Source: Hyperoplus lanceolatus (lineage: Eukaryota > Chordata > Actinopteri > Uranoscopiformes > Ammodytidae). Taken from it: DNA of 64,000 nt. Under the pieces are notes generated by a model. That model was not told the origin of the DNA, did not search any database, and was given only the letters and a program-made list of their open reading frames with translations. Where the stretch lies: the NCBI GenBank assembly GCA_026929865.2, contig CM049403.1, positions 3,551,501 through 3,615,500 of the forward strand, read 5' to 3'. A program made the position numbers and the translations under genes. Every line of letters starts with the position of its first letter. Positions within the stretch are counted from its first letter, which is position 1. Of this stretch, positions 25,801 through 36,557 are shown in pieces.

Positions 25801-28800
25801 TCAGACACAGTTAAACTCACCAAAAGAAATAAGGTAGCTTCACGTCTATCCCAAAAGAACAACGTCGCTCTGACAATTAGTTAGTTTGAGGGTATTCTGA
25901 TAAAATTCAGTAAACAAAACAGTTGCTTGTTCGGTTCTAGCTCGGAGCATAAACGACAACCTGTGTGTTTCTCTCTCCGTCTCATCTCTCTTTCTGCGCA
26001 ACTCACGAAACTCTCATGTAAACTGTAGCTATGTCCCATTACAGAGACCGCGCACTTAATAAAACTTAATAAAAGTTATGGACCGGAAACCCTTGAGATG
26101 GCATCATTGTGGCATTCTAAAAAAACACAACCTTCTCACCTTTGATAACTTTATTAATTTGAGTAATCTTAAATTGTTTTTCAAGTGTGTAAATAACCAT
26201 GTGTCACCACTGTTTGGGGCGACTGTGGCTCAGGTGGTTAAGCGGGTTGGCCAACGATCAAAGGGTTGGAGGTTCGATTCTCGCCCGGCCACCTGTGTCA
26301 TGGTTGTTGTGTCCTTGGGCAAGACACTTCACCCACCCTGCCTTGTGTGAATGCGTATGATTGCTGTGTGTTTGAGGTGGTGGTCGGTAGGGCCGATGGC
26401 GCGGAATGGCAGCTTCGCTTCCGTCAGTCTGCCCCAGGGCAGCTGTGGCTACTATCGTAGTTTACCACCACCGGTATGACTGTGTGTGAACGAATTGAAC
26501 CTGGAACCCTGTAAAGCACTTTGAGTCAACAACATCGAAATAAAGCGCTATATAAATCCAATCAATTATTACTGTTGTCTGAATTGGCCATCAGACATCA
26601 GAGCTCTCGTCGGGCAAATACACGAGCCTCCATCAATGGTGATTGTCTTGTTCCAATGCACAAGACATCTTTCGGTCAGTCTGTTTTCTCTGCAAAGGGG
26701 GCAAAACTGTGGATCCTCTTGCCCACTAGTCTAAAACTAGAGACTAATAGCAACACTTTTAACAGAGAACTTAAACAACGGCTCAAATCAAATCAACAGT
26801 GCTCACACAAATAATTTACAACTGGTGTATTGTTTGATCATGCTGCCTTTGTTTTACTCTACGTAGCCTATATATTTGACTCATTATATTGCTGCTCTGT
26901 ACTCTATTGTATTCTGCATTTTTACTCTTTTAATTATCAGTTTTTTATCAGTATTTGATCTTGTTTCTGTTTTGTTTAGCTTATTTTGTTGTTTTTAAAA
27001 AGCCTCCTGTGGACAAGTGTTGTCATGTCCATGTCCAAATAAAATCTACTACTACTACAAAGCATAGTCATGTGTTAGAATGGCCCAGTCAAAAGTCCAG
27101 ACCTAAATACAATTGAGAATCTCTGGAAAGACTTGAAAATTGCTGTTCATAGAGTCTCTCCATCTAATCTGATGCTGACTCTGAAGCTTAAACTATTCTG
27201 CAAAAAAAGAATGGGCAAAAATGTAAGTCTGTAGATGTGCAAAGCCGGTAGAGACATACCCCAAAGGACTTGCAGCTGTAATTGCAGAAATGTGGTTCTA
27301 CAAAGTATTGACTCAGGGGGGCTGAATACTTTTGCACGCCACGCTTTTCAGTTTTTTATTTATTCAAAAATGTAATACCATGTTTCATTTTCATTCCACT
27401 TCACAAGCATGCCCCACTTTGTATTGGTCCATCGCATGGTCAATCCTAATAAAATAAATGTACATGTGTTGTTGTTACGTGACATAATGTGAAAAAAGTT
27501 CAAGGGGTATGAATCCTTTTGCAATCCACTGTATACAAGCAAGAGGCAAGATCGAGGCGCAATGTTATAGTGAAATAAACAAGTAAAAGAATGTCCCAAT
27601 TGCAGCATACTGCATGCTAATTTGCTAGATTATTGTTATGATCAGCTGTAGTATGTAGAATAGAAGACAAAAAGAAAAAGTGTGATATGGAACGCAGCCA
27701 GCTTCAATTTGTTAACTTTGTCTCTCTCTGCTGTCAGGAAGAGGCTACTTCATGCACTTCAGCTCGGCCTGGGCTCAGCCTGGGGAGCGTGCCCTGCTGG
27801 AGACGCGCTGGCTCTACCCCAAACCTGGAGCCCAGTGTCTGACCTTCTTCCTGCATCACAGCGGGGGAGCCCACGATGTGCTCAATGTCTGGGTGAGAGA
27901 GGACGACCAGGCCGGCTCCGGCAGCAAACTAAAACTCTTCAAGAGTATTTCAGGTGAATAATGATAATATTGTATTGAACAGGGTTTTGACATAGGTGAT
28001 TCCATGCCACTCTTTATTCAAACGCTAATATGAATGATAAAAAATGCAAGATGGTGTGCCGTTTTGACTTTGCTTTTGAAACATTGACATTGTTATGCTA
28101 AAGACTATCGGCCATCAGATCAAAGACGAGGCATAATGAACATTTGTAAAAAAAAAAAATTTGCACATTCAAAATGGAAATACTATTGAAATCAACCTTT
28201 TCCCTCAGACCTAGCGATACATAAGGGTCTAATATCTATTCTATTTTCTATTGTTGTCTGTTGTCTTTCCAGGAGGGGTCATGGGCTCCTGGGAACTTCA
28301 CAGCGTCAATATGAAAGTGACTGGGAAGGCCCGTGTGCTGTTTGAGGCAGTGAGGGGAGAAGGTCCGTCCACAGGTGGCTTGTCTCTGGATGACATTAAC
28401 CTGTGGTCCACACCGTGTCCTCAGCACGTCTGGCACATCCGCAACATCAGCCGCCTGCTGGCCACCACGCCCGCCGGACACAAACTCTACAGCCCTCGCT
28501 TTCTCTCACCCAAAGGCTACTCCTTCCAGGTACATGATGGCTTTGATATATCTTATCCTCTCCATCTACACACTTGTATATAAATGAGAATATACAGGCT
28601 TTCTCTTAGCTGCTGCTTGTAGTGCATAACAAAACATAAAAAAAACTTCCTCTATTACTTTTCTATTTTTAGATTTCCATTCTTTGGAATAATCTGAATA
28701 TTGATTTAATAATAATAATATATTTAATTTATATAGCGCTTTTCTCACACACAACGCGCTTTACATAGGACCACAACAGTAAACAAGCAAAAGGAAAATG

Positions 28801-31800
28801 TAGTAGAAAATGAGTTGTAATTTAGTAGGTGTGGTCTGAAAAGCACCAGGTTGTCTCATGTTCCTCCACTATGCCCTGATCATCCATAGGTAGGTGTGTA
28901 CCTTAACGGAGTGAGCAGTCGTCCAGGGTACATGGCCACATACTTCTACCTGACCTCAGGCCCCAACGACCACAGCCTCAAGTGGCCCTGTCCGTGGCAG
29001 CAGGTCACCATGGCCCTGATGGACCAGCAGTCTGACGTCAGACAGCAGATGAACATGCACCGAATGGTCACCACCGACCCTGACAAGATGTCTTCTGATG
29101 GTAAGAGAGGGCTGGATGACTGGACTATCCATTCACTCTCCTGTCTGTAATACTGTCCCTGCTTTCCAAACCACATACTCTTTCTGTTTTCTACTCCACA
29201 TACTACATCTGACCATAAAAAGAATCTAGTTAGCATGCAGTAAGCATACACTTGGCACATACTTTTACTTATTTGATCTTGCCTCTTGCTGCCTCTGTCG
29301 CATCCCCGATTGTTTTCATACGGAGGCTCCGTCGATGTGACTTCACTTCCGCTTCGCACTGGATTGTGGGTCAGAATCGCCCAAATAGGATGCTGTTTTC
29401 AACACTTAAAAATCTCGGACGGATGTAGTAGATATGCCGCGGGTATTTCTAACCATACTTAATTCAGCCACAATAATCGGGACTTCCTAATTTTTATTTT
29501 TTTTACCATAGCATGGGGATTGGAACGTAGCCAATGAATGCATATCAGTGAGTAGTGGTCATATTTGTCAAACTGAGAATGAGAGTCCCACAATGTTGAT
29601 CTATTAGGCACTGAGTACTACTGGGACAATCCCAGGACGGTTGGCTCCAGAGTGACTGCTCCGGACGGCAGCCATTACTATCGAGGCCCAGGCTACGGGA
29701 CCAGTGTCTTCATCAGCCACAGCAGACTGAAGAGCAGGAGCTTCATCAAGGGAGGCGACGCCTTCTTCCTCCTCAGCTTGGAAGGTGTGAAGTTATTCAC
29801 ATACAGTACACAGGACCGAGATACTACACACAGTTACACTCTATATTTAAAGGAATAGTTCAACTATTTTAATCTTTGCCTCACTCTTGGGTTGAAGACA
29901 AAGCAACAGAAAGCATTCCTTTAACTATGCATGCATTTTTGAAAAAGAAATGGGCAAAGGACGCTCATTGCAGATTAGCTTATCACAAATACTAGGAGTC
30001 AATAGATTTACTGTTATGTTGCACTCTATATATGTGTTGCACTTTGTCATTTTAGTATCAAATACATATGCCTATTGTTGCCCTAATGACAAGCACATCC
30101 ACGGTGGTTTGCAAATGCACACTGCCTGTGTTCCTTCCAGAATGTATTTCATTCTCAAATGACAAAAAAATATAGAGTGCAACATAACATGGTAAATAAA
30201 CAAGTTGGAACTAGCTCCCAGGGGCATTTAGAGATGGTGTAATCTTTATCTTCTGTCAGCAGAGGCAGGCTACAACTATCTATAACTATAACGCTATCTA
30301 GAACTAAATTAAGCTACCCTAGCCTGTTTCTTCTTCAAAAATGCACACACAGTTAAAGGAACGGTTTATATCGCCTTGGCTTGAACCCCAGAGCGAGTGA
30401 GGAAACACGCTCAAAATATTAAAAAAATTTGAACTGTACCTTTAAGATCCTCCTGCCTCAGATCAACATCATGCTAGTCCTCTACTGGTCCTCAGATATC
30501 TCTGGTCTGCTGGAGTCTCAGCCTCTTGCCCACTCTGCAGTCCAGGCTGAGGACAGTCTGATGGAAGCTGCTGCAGACCCAGGCTCTCCACAGGCAGACA
30601 CGGAGAATAATAACCCCACGGTGGTCAATGCCATAGCAGGGTGTGTGGCAGCAGCAGCCATGTTGGGTGTGTGTGTGCTGGTGGTAGGGAACATCCTGAG
30701 GAGGAGGAACCAGAGCAGGAGGAGCAGACAGCAGGAGAGTGACCAGGCTGTCATCATACAGGACATGCCTGGCTTCATGGAGGTCTTTGTGAGTTCAACA
30801 CTGCACTCACTTAATCCCATTAGGGATTACAAGTACTCACATTTGGGTTCTTGCTGGAAAACCGAGTACTGATTTGAGTGCTTAATAAGTGACCTGGTAA
30901 GACCAGCCTGATCTCACACAAGCTTCACATTCGTTTCAAATTCATTTATCCAATCTCCATGTGGAGGAGCCCTCCCCACTTTCCATCTATTAGTGGATGC
31001 AGCACCTGATTGGTTCTTGTAGTCTTTGACGTCAACATGGTAAAATGATTAAGCTTGTGAGATATGGCTGGTCTCATGTGGATAGATTGACGACTACACG
31101 AACCAATCAGAAGCTGCCTTCCACTATAAGAAAAACACAATAGCCTTGTTTGAGTAGGAGCTGTCTTGCTTAGACCTGCGGAATTATGACGCACAGCAAG
31201 ACGCGCGTCATAATTGCGCAGGTCTGAGCAAGACGGCTCCTTCTGAAACGAGGCTAGTAGGTCAGAAAGTGGCCCCTGATTGGCCCGGTCATTTTTTGAC
31301 CAGGCTACTCCCCACGGAGATTGGAAAATGTCCATACTGATCTGCAGAAACAAATGCAAAGCTTGTAAGATAAGACTGACCTCACCAGGCTACTTAATAA
31401 TGCCATTAGAGTTCTTGCAATAACACAATAATTTCTGACTGTAACAAATTGTCATTACAGGCATTTTAACATTCAACACTATGCTCATTTTAAAGAGGGC
31501 TTGGCCGGACCTTTCCCTCAGATATGACCTTCATCTTAATTGGAACAAATTGTTATGACCAGGGGCGTTTCTAGGTTTCTAAAACACCCAGGGCTTAGCC
31601 CAAGAGGGAAAAGGCTAGTGCGCGGCAATTTATTTTTTAATACTTTTCTGCTAATGCACATTTTTCATAATGCTTTACATAAATAAACAAAATAGCCAGT
31701 TTATTATAGCTTTAAATAGCTACTTGACTGCTGTGCTGCTTATCCCCAGACATCTAAAGTTCCATTCAAGTTATTTCAGAGTAAAATGAGTATAAGTGAG

Positions 31801-32551
31801 TATTAGCATGCTATTTAGCCAAATTGGTGTACTTACAGCCCACAGAAAACTGACATATTTTCTTTGATGTAAGTTCATCAATTCATGGCTTAAAATCTTG
31901 AGCTGTGGAACTTTCAACAGAAACTCCTAGCAGTAAGCTACGCGAGTGTCCTAACCGTTGGGTGCGTATGCAACGTGCACATATGGCACAGGCGCTGCAT
32001 GCAGCAAAACATTTATTTAATTATTATTTATTTTTTTACAAAAAAAAAAAAATTGATTTGAGGCTAATCAAATTATATCCAGGGCTTAAGCCCGAATAAA
32101 ACAGCCTAGTGACGCCACTGGTTATGCCTGACATTACATTCACTTCAGCTGAGCATAGTTTGCAGTCTGATTTACTTGTTTCCAGGGTTGTGAAAATGTA
32201 CAAAAAGTAAAGAAAATGGTTACACAATGGCATTTTCAACGTGTAGTCTTACATGTTTAAAAATAAAAGATTGGATTTGGATATTGTACATCATCTGCTT
32301 CTTACGTCATGACGTGTAAAGTGCTGTTGGGTGTTTACTAGTACATGCACACAGTATTGGACCATTCCTAATTACCATCATTGAAATTTAGATTTGTAAT
32401 GGTTTACTGTGCATTCTTATTGTGCCAATTCTTGTAAATCAAACTGGTCAAGTTCTTAGTTTGTGTTTGTAAAATCAGTACTAATCATTTCTCTATTTGA
32501 TTACAGGAACACCCAACCAAGGGCTTACCGTCTCCTCTCAGCAATCCATGA
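13882..32551 (+). CDS. mep1b: Meprin beta-like astacin metalloprotease, 15 coding exons, about 701 aa
   Basis: A type I membrane zinc endopeptidase that cleaves extracellular proteins at the cell surface. Exons: 13882-13923, 14327-14354 (or -14345), 16857-16907, 17425-17465, 18221-18299, 18392-18509, 18754-18932, 19525-19743, 22061-22210, 27738-27953, 28273-28529, 28890-29100, 29608-29784, 30496-30788, 32507-32551. All phases agree. Order: signal peptide ([14 protein letters not shown]); propeptide with LEGD at about 47-50 holding the aspartate switch; mature start near RN|SII at 58-59; astacin domain with [11 protein letters not shown] at 149-159 and Met-turn SVMHY; MAM about 256-422; MATH about 425-588; linker 590-629; TM about 632-655; short tail. 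IPYYLEDSL and NAKGVIL favour beta over alpha. The EGF-like domain expected between MATH and TM is absent. Human MEP1B is also 701 aa. Confidence 0.93.
13979..14213. mobile_element. Palindromic mariner-like MITE, family E copy 1
   Basis: Ends read cagctctagaaaaaattaag and, reversed, tacagctccggaaataatta, so both arms begin like TACAGCTCTGGAAAAAATTA then GAGACC. About 235 bp, TA at the end. Copies at 17055-17292, 37153-37388 and 50969-51190. Confidence 0.75.
14452..15600 (+). mobile_element. pogo/Tigger-like DNA transposon remnant
   Basis: Begins TAGGGGAGAACGGGGTAATT after TG; repeated motifs ggttgtcaca and gttggttgtcac occur near both ends. The coding remnant near 14909-15306 resembles the C-terminus of pogo-like transposases ([13 protein letters not shown], then an acidic stretch and a zinc finger). 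The DDE catalytic core is missing and no matching right terminal repeat was found, so the right end is approximate. It lies in mep1b intron 2. Confidence 0.6.
15079..15306 (+). pseudogene. PHD-like zinc-finger tail of a pogo-like transposase
   Basis: An open frame of 75 codons with no ATG of its own reads [20 protein letters not shown], then [24 protein letters not shown] and [11 protein letters not shown], ending at TGA. Spacing C-x2-C, C-x2-C, H-x2-C, C-x2-C fits a PHD-type finger. Such fingers follow the DDE domain in many fish pogo-like transposases. The intact frame suggests a fairly young remnant. Confidence 0.6.
15674..16618. mobile_element. TTAA-flanked MITE, family F copy 1
   Basis: Ends TTAAAGCCACTACGAGTAAC and, reversed, TTAAAGCGGCTACGAGTAAC; TTAA at both sides; 945 bp. 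Shares actgatggtctcgtttgctg and ggacaaaagcggt with 32769-33022. Confidence 0.75.
17055..17292. mobile_element. Palindromic mariner-like MITE, family E copy 2
   Basis: Starts TACAGCTCCGGGGAAAAACT and ends ttatttccagagctgta. Opposite internal orientation to copy 1. In mep1b intron 3. Confidence 0.75.
17525..17674. repeat. Palindromic repeat P, copy 1 (mep1b intron 4)
   Basis: Left gttaacctcattgcataatt and right aattatgctatgaggctaac are inverted. The interior is a run of TAGAGTAGATG-like units. It starts 60 nt after the exon 4 donor. Confidence 0.8.
18754..18932 (+). CDS. mep1b: mep1b exon 7: astacin zinc-binding exon
   Basis: This exon encodes the catalytic centre: [20 protein letters not shown] contains the HExxHxxGxxH zinc ligands, with the catalytic Glu after the first His and the astacin-family Glu following the third His. 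The frame (phase 2 in, phase 1 out) matches both neighbours. No catalytic residue is missing, so an active protease is expected. Confidence 0.95.
19281..19497. repeat. Palindromic repeat P, copy 2 (mep1b intron 7)
   Basis: Ends ttagcctcttagcataattg and aattatgctatgaggctaac, with a second internal gttagcctaatagcataatt. It ends 27 nt before the exon 8 acceptor. Confidence 0.85.
19818..20153. mobile_element. GGTAACAC-ended MITE
   Basis: Left GGTAACACTTTACATTAAGC and reversed right GGTAACACTTTACAATAAGG. The interior consists of diverged TTAGTTAATGCTTA units. It sits inside another AT-rich inverted segment (aaatgtaatac ... cctaaatgtaa). Confidence 0.75.
20483..20954. mobile_element. TTAA-flanked MITE, family A copy 2
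   Basis: Full-length match to 1129-1592, same ends (TTAAAGGTTCAGTAAGCG and CGCTTACTTCACCTTTAA). In mep1b intron 8. Confidence 0.8.
20955..22060. other. Rest of mep1b intron 8
   Basis: No recognisable exon or transposon ends; the small open frames have no family resemblance. Confidence 0.4.
22224..22450. repeat. Palindromic repeat P, copy 3 (mep1b intron 9)
   Basis: Ends tttagcctcatagcataatt and ctgctatgaggctaac, with an internal gcctaatagcataattgcct. It begins 14 nt after the exon 9 donor. Confidence 0.85.
22819..24081. mobile_element. GGGGCCTCATTTATAA-ended DNA element
   Basis: Left CTGGGGCCTCATTTATAAAG and reversed right CTGGGGCCTCATTTATAACG, both followed by ctacgcac-type sequence. About 1.26 kb with no transposase seen. 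In mep1b intron 9. Confidence 0.7.
24785..25158. mobile_element. TAGCCTGG-ended element with 9-bp TSD, copy 1
   Basis: Starts TAGCCTGGTGC and ends GGAGCCAGGCTA, flanked by the exact duplication ATGCAGAAG (24776-24784 and 25159-25167). A 9-bp duplication points to a Mutator-like or Merlin-like transposase. The reverse-oriented copy is at 51541. Confidence 0.8.
25168..26071. other. Part of mep1b intron 9 without recognised feature
   Basis: No exon, repeat end or RNA gene recognised. Confidence 0.35.
26072..27056 (+). mobile_element. LINE 3' end remnant interrupted by a SINE
   Basis: Frame at about 26078 reads [20 protein letters not shown] then [13 protein letters not shown]. After the SINE it resumes [40 protein letters not shown]. 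This is the pattern of the end of a Jockey/L2-superfamily reverse transcriptase ORF2. The 3' end is ccaaataaaatctactacta. Confidence 0.65.
26216..26570 (+). mobile_element. tRNA-derived SINE, copy 2, inserted in the LINE
   Basis: tRNA-like head ggggcgactgtggctcaggt with B box GGTTCGATTC; body ccttgggcaagacacttcac; tail cctgtaaagcactttgagtc then gcgctatataaatccaatca. It is flanked by short matching ACTGTT sequences from the LINE. Confidence 0.8.
27062..27533 (+). mobile_element. Tc1-like transposon 3' half
   Basis: Contains the decayed third catalytic region (tggcccagtcaaaagtccag ... aattgagaatctctggaaag, for SPDLN-x-IENLWKDL) and ends ggggtatgaatccttttgca then atccactgta, a typical fish Tc1 end. 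The 5' half is missing. Confidence 0.75.
28713..28775 (-). mobile_element. SINE/L2-type tail fragment
   Basis: aataataatatatttaattt then atatagcgcttttctcac ... gcgctttacat is the reverse-oriented tail only. Confidence 0.5.
29152..29530. mobile_element. CCCTGCGTTCC element, family G, in mep1b intron 12
   Basis: Starts ccctgctttccaaaccacat and follows the family consensus (ttgtgggtcagaatcgccca, tctaaccatactta) to a degraded right end. Other copies at 33692, 47106, 47457, 51422, 53536 and 62272. Confidence 0.65.
29850..30445. mobile_element. TTAA-flanked MITE, family H copy 1, in mep1b intron 13
   Basis: Ends TTAAAGGAATAGTTCAA and, reversed, TTAAAGGTACAGTTCAA (15 of 17 match). It fills most of the short intron between the MATH and transmembrane exons. 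A second copy is at 37428-37870. Confidence 0.75.
30496..30788 (+). CDS. mep1b: mep1b exon 14: linker, transmembrane segment and start of tail
   Basis: The exon encodes residues 590-687. The linker ([10 protein letters not shown] ... T-E-N-N-N) contains no cysteine. It runs straight into the hydrophobic helix [20 protein letters not shown] and the stop-transfer [10 protein letters not shown]. In mammalian meprins an EGF-like module with six cysteines sits between MATH and the membrane. None is encoded here or in the flanking introns 29785-30495 and 30789-32506 as far as I can read. Confidence 0.85.
30890..31392. mobile_element. TAGCCTGG-type inverted-repeat element with 9-bp TSD
   Basis: Left TGACCTGGTAAGACCAGCCT and reversed right TAGCCTGGTGAGGTCAGTCT continue inverted through caagctt..cattcgtttc. 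Flanks are CTTAATAAG (30881-30889) and CTTAATAAT (31393-31401), 8 of 9 matching. A hairpin lies inside at 31141-31256. Confidence 0.7.
31141..31256. repeat. Near-perfect hairpin, about 50-bp arms
   Basis: The 5' arm tagccttgtttgagtaggag ... aattatgacgc pairs with gcgtcataatt ... ctccttctgaaacgaggcta with roughly seven mismatches and a very short loop. Confidence 0.85.
31560..32120. mobile_element. hAT MITE with 8-bp TSD, in mep1b intron 14
   Basis: Ends CAGGGGCGTTTCTAGG and, reversed, CAGTGGCGTCACTAGG. Flanks GTTATGAC and GTTATGCC (7 of 8). Inner arms agggcttagccc and cagggcttaagccc are also inverted. 561 bp, non-coding. Confidence 0.75.
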
Positions 32552-32625
32552 AATCCTGATGAAAGGAAAAGGAGCACATTACTAAATGATCAGTTAATCA
32601 TCGGACTCCTTCTGAATGTAAAACC

Positions 32626-32631
32626 AATAAA
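32626..32631 (+). promoter_or_regulatory. mep1b: mep1b polyadenylation signal AATAAA
   Basis: A canonical AATAAA lies 75 nt after the mep1b stop in AT-rich sequence, giving a very short 3' UTR. Confidence 0.75.
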
Positions 32632-32768
32632 ACCTCTGACATGTCAGGCCCTGGCCGTGGCATTACAGCAGCTTGCTTGTTTGGAGTGAATTTCTAAAAT
32701 GAAATCCATCGCATTTATACACGTTTATCAAGTATAGTATCAGATAAAAGCAGACCCAAACGAGCATC

Positions 32769-33022
32769 TTTAAAAAGGCGAGGAACTTTCTGTTTTTGTT
32801 GCATTCTTTCACCCACTATGGACAAAAGCGGTGGTGTTTTTTTTTAATACGCCAGCTGTAGTTCCTGGGTGAGGGACCCATGATAAAGGATAAAGAAAAA
32901 CTATATAAAAATAGCATTCTTTGCACTGATGGTCTCGTTTGCTGTTACATGTCATTTATGTTCATCAGAGGAAAAATTAGCACGTTTCAGAAATATTTAA
33001 TAGTTCCTTGCAGCACCTTTAA
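32769..33022. mobile_element. TTAA-flanked MITE, family F-like copy 2
   Basis: TTAA at both ends; arms aaggcgaggaact and agttccttgcagcacctt inverted; shares ttgcactgatggtctcgttt with 15674-16618. Starts 137 nt after the mep1b poly(A) signal. Confidence 0.7.
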
Positions 33023-33691
33023 ACAAAGGCAGTGGTTGGGATTTAAGATTCTGAAGGCGAGTGTAGCTCCAACAACAGCCACTGAGAGGCACCACACACA
33101 ATATTATTATTCAGATTGAATTGAAAAAGGGAATACGTGTACCACCTGATGCATACACAGGCAAATGTATTGACATCTTATGTTTTTAGATCTACACATG
33201 AACACATCACTCCATGGATTACTATTGTTATTTGGATGTTGAATTGAACTATTTTGTCTTAATTCTTTAAACAACACATTCGCATATATTTTAAAAGGTG
33301 CAACCCAACATTTTAGTAAATCAAAAATCTGATGACGATTAAATGGTAGAACTGCTGGTAAGAAAGAATAACTAGGGACATAACTGAGTATAGGAAAATT
33401 AGACAGTTCCTATCTGCCTTTTAGACATCTCAAATTCTACATTGCAATGCCCTGCTAAAAGAATATATCTTTTGTCCTGTCCATCATTACCTGCATCAAA
33501 TCAGTCACCTGTTGAGCCCCCCCCTCCCCACCCCACAAATATCAGCCAGATGTCAGTTCAAGTCAAGCATAATTTTTATTATGAGATACTCAAACACAAC
33601 AGCATAAGTGCCATGGTTCACACTCAAAGCATGGTCTAACTCCACAGTTTCATAAAAAGGTGTCTTGCGTACAGTGACACTCACACATTGT

Positions 33692-34093
33692 CCCTGCGTT
33701 CCGATTTGCATACTCTTTTTTCTATTCTACATACTACATCCGACGCTAAAAATAATGTAGTTAGGATGCAGTAGTCATACTATTGGGACATACTTTTAAT
33801 TATTTGTTTAATCATAACATCGCGCCTTGATCTTGCCTCTTGCTTTTATATCTGTCGCATCCCCGTTTGTTTTAATTTTGCTCCGTCGATGTGACGTCAC
33901 TTCACGTGCGCACTGGATTATGGGTCAGAATCGCCCAAATAGGATGCTGTTTTTAACACTAAAAATCTTGGCCAGATGTAGTAGACATCCGGGTCTTTCT
34001 AACCATCCTAAATCTGGCCACAAGAATCGGGACATCCTAAATCTTTTTTCTACCATACAAAATAGTAGAAAGTATGCGATTCGGAATGCAGGG
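33692..34093. mobile_element. CCCTGCGTTCC element, family G, full copy with 3-bp TSD
   Basis: Starts CCCTGCGTTCCGATTTGCAT and ends ATGCGATTCGGAATGCAGGG; flanked by TGT on both sides; 402 bp. Confidence 0.8.
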
Positions 34094-34096
34094 TGT

Positions 34097-35588
34097 GTTT
34101 CCTTTTAACAGACGTTTGGACACAAACAGTAACAATCTTTCACTTTGTAGTTCAGTTTGTGGGTCTCTTCACAAAGCAGGTATTCATAGAGGTATAAACA
34201 TGGATTATCTGGCAACCAAACTTAATTTAAACTCTTTAATTTTATTTTATTCAGTGTGAGGGGGGAAACAAATTACATTTTATTTGACCCAATCCATCAT
34301 ACCGCTTCTTCAAATATCCCATTGTTCTCTGGAACATCATCCAATTTAAACATGAACAAATAACTGCTTTAAATCTAACTAAAAAGTTAGACCAAAAAAA
34401 CAAAAAAATGCAACAATGTACATAAGGATTGTCTTGATATTTATATATATAAAAAAAATATTTTGGGATAAACGGTTGATTTACATGTCAAAACATTAAG
34501 AAATGTAAAATATTGTTTATTATGTATCCTGGATTGCCCCCCCAACAGGCAATGTTCCTCTTTAATTTCCCCACTTTATATATTTCTCTCTCTTTGACCA
34601 TACTCTACATAAAACCAATACAAGAAAGATAGATATATATGTATATTTTAACTTTCTTTGTAAATTTGGACTTTTTTGAGTTGTTCATTGCTGATAACAA
34701 TACGTGTGCAAAATCTCCTTGGTAATCTCCTTCGTAGTCTAATTATTTTGGTGTTGGCTGTCTGACGGCTCCAACAGCATTTGGTTTTTCTCTCTGAGCT
34801 TTTCCAGCTCCACATTTATAAACATCACTCATGGGGTCAGATCTGGGTTCAAAGCTCACATATTTGGCTCATTTTCAGATTCAATGTATTATTACAGCTT
34901 CAAATCAGAATGACAGAGAAATATGACGACTGTTACACCCGTATAAATCCCATTTGTGTTGTTTGACAAGTAAATACTTGGTCAGTACGTATTCCATTAA
35001 ACGCAAAGACAACTCAAAGATGAACCAACAGATGGAACGTTGAAGGTATGATAACTGTTGCAGTGGCACTTCTTCTCTTATTCATATCACCTTGGTTTGC
35101 CTTATTGTGTGAAGACTTTTGTCTCTGTTGAGCAGAACCAAACGGTTAAATCACGTTCTTCACATTTGATCTTTTCTAGACACCACTGCACTTCACCTTT
35201 TATATTGTGTGCTGTTAAGTCCTTTTAAGATTAGCCTTATATAATGTGCTGTTTGTTGAATAGGAATGGATACTATAATATAGATCACAGTAGAAATAGC
35301 TGGCTGCACTATGGCTAAATACACTCTTCGGTTCCAAACTGGCTATTACTCACACTGTCCTTATGATCTGACGTGATTTGAGATCGCCCTTTGAAAGCAA
35401 ACAGGCTTACAGCTCTTCGGCTACAACACCACACACACAAACACACACACACACTGATGGAGGAAAACAGTCGGACACACAATGTTACATATCTGTCTCA
35501 CACCTGACATACCATAAACAAAGGTAGATGGCTCTTGCAATGTGTAAACTCTGCCTCCAAAAACTAAATTAACTTGCAACTGTTACTA
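34097..35588. other. AT-rich sequence between mep1b and uhmk1
   Basis: No transposon ends or exons. TTTATTTTATT near 34240 would be AATAAA signals on the minus strand and could end a long uhmk1 3' UTR (long in mammals), but nothing here proves it. Confidence 0.3.
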
Positions 35589-35597
35589 GCACTAGCG

Positions 35598-35629
<32 letters not shown>

Positions 35630-35665
35630 CACACACACACACACACACCCACACCCACACACACC
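35589..35665. repeat. (CA)n microsatellite
   Basis: About 35 CA units with GC and CC interruptions. Confidence 0.95.
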
Positions 35666-36557
35666 AAATTGTCTAGACACACACTAAAGTACAAATGTAT
35701 TGAGAGCGTTTCCTAGTTAGGCCCAGAGGTCAGGTGCCATGCGACTATAAAGTAAAGGCTTGAATCTCTATCAGTGCACAAAGGAGCCACTCTGAGCAGC
35801 AGAGACAACCAGGGAAAATGAAGAAGACAGAGGGGGAAGATAAACAGACTCAGGGCTGCACTACAGCAGACCCAAATGGCAGCGATGACAAATGAAGTAT
35901 TTGAAATGTTAAGACTTAAACACCCATCATTTATGTATTGCAGTGTTGACGAAAATAAATAAAAGAAAAAACAACATTTTGATGCATTTGCAGAAGCCTG
36001 TTTGGTTAGTGTCACGGCCTCAGCTCAAGGGGAGAGGAGAGGCAGGACTGAGCTTTAGAAGTTAAGATCACTTTAAGTCATGGAAGACCAAATGCCATGT
36101 GTGTTTCATTTGTAGAATTTTTAAGGATTTTTTGGTGGAAAACTTGGTGCTGACATTCATTCCTTAACATAATGAAACATTTCTACATTTCTATTTACCG
36201 GACAGGCATTACACAACACTTGGTTCACACTCATTCTAAAAAAATGTGAATGTTCATTTGGTATACTTTCTATTGAAAAATTCTGATGAGTAATTAGTGT
36301 AATCTCTGGAGTGTATGGGGAACAGTTCAAAGAAATTTAACACAACATCAATTATACTCATTTTAAATAGTGTAAAAGTAATCTGAACATACGTGAAGAA
36401 AATACACAAGTTTTGGCTTGGGAGATTATGGGGCTACAGTAAATATACCATTCAAAAAAGGATGAAATGAAGGACACATTTTAATTGAAATGCCTTTATC
36501 TATTGGACAAAGGATAAGGAAGCTGTGGAAGAAAATGTGTACTTTAGTATTTAACCA

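Noticed and set aside
29950-30162. Cysteine-containing frame in mep1b intron 13 as a missing EGF exon
   Set aside because: The cysteine spacing is wrong, there are no fitting splice sites, and the same sequence recurs at 37600-37700 in a TTAA MITE.
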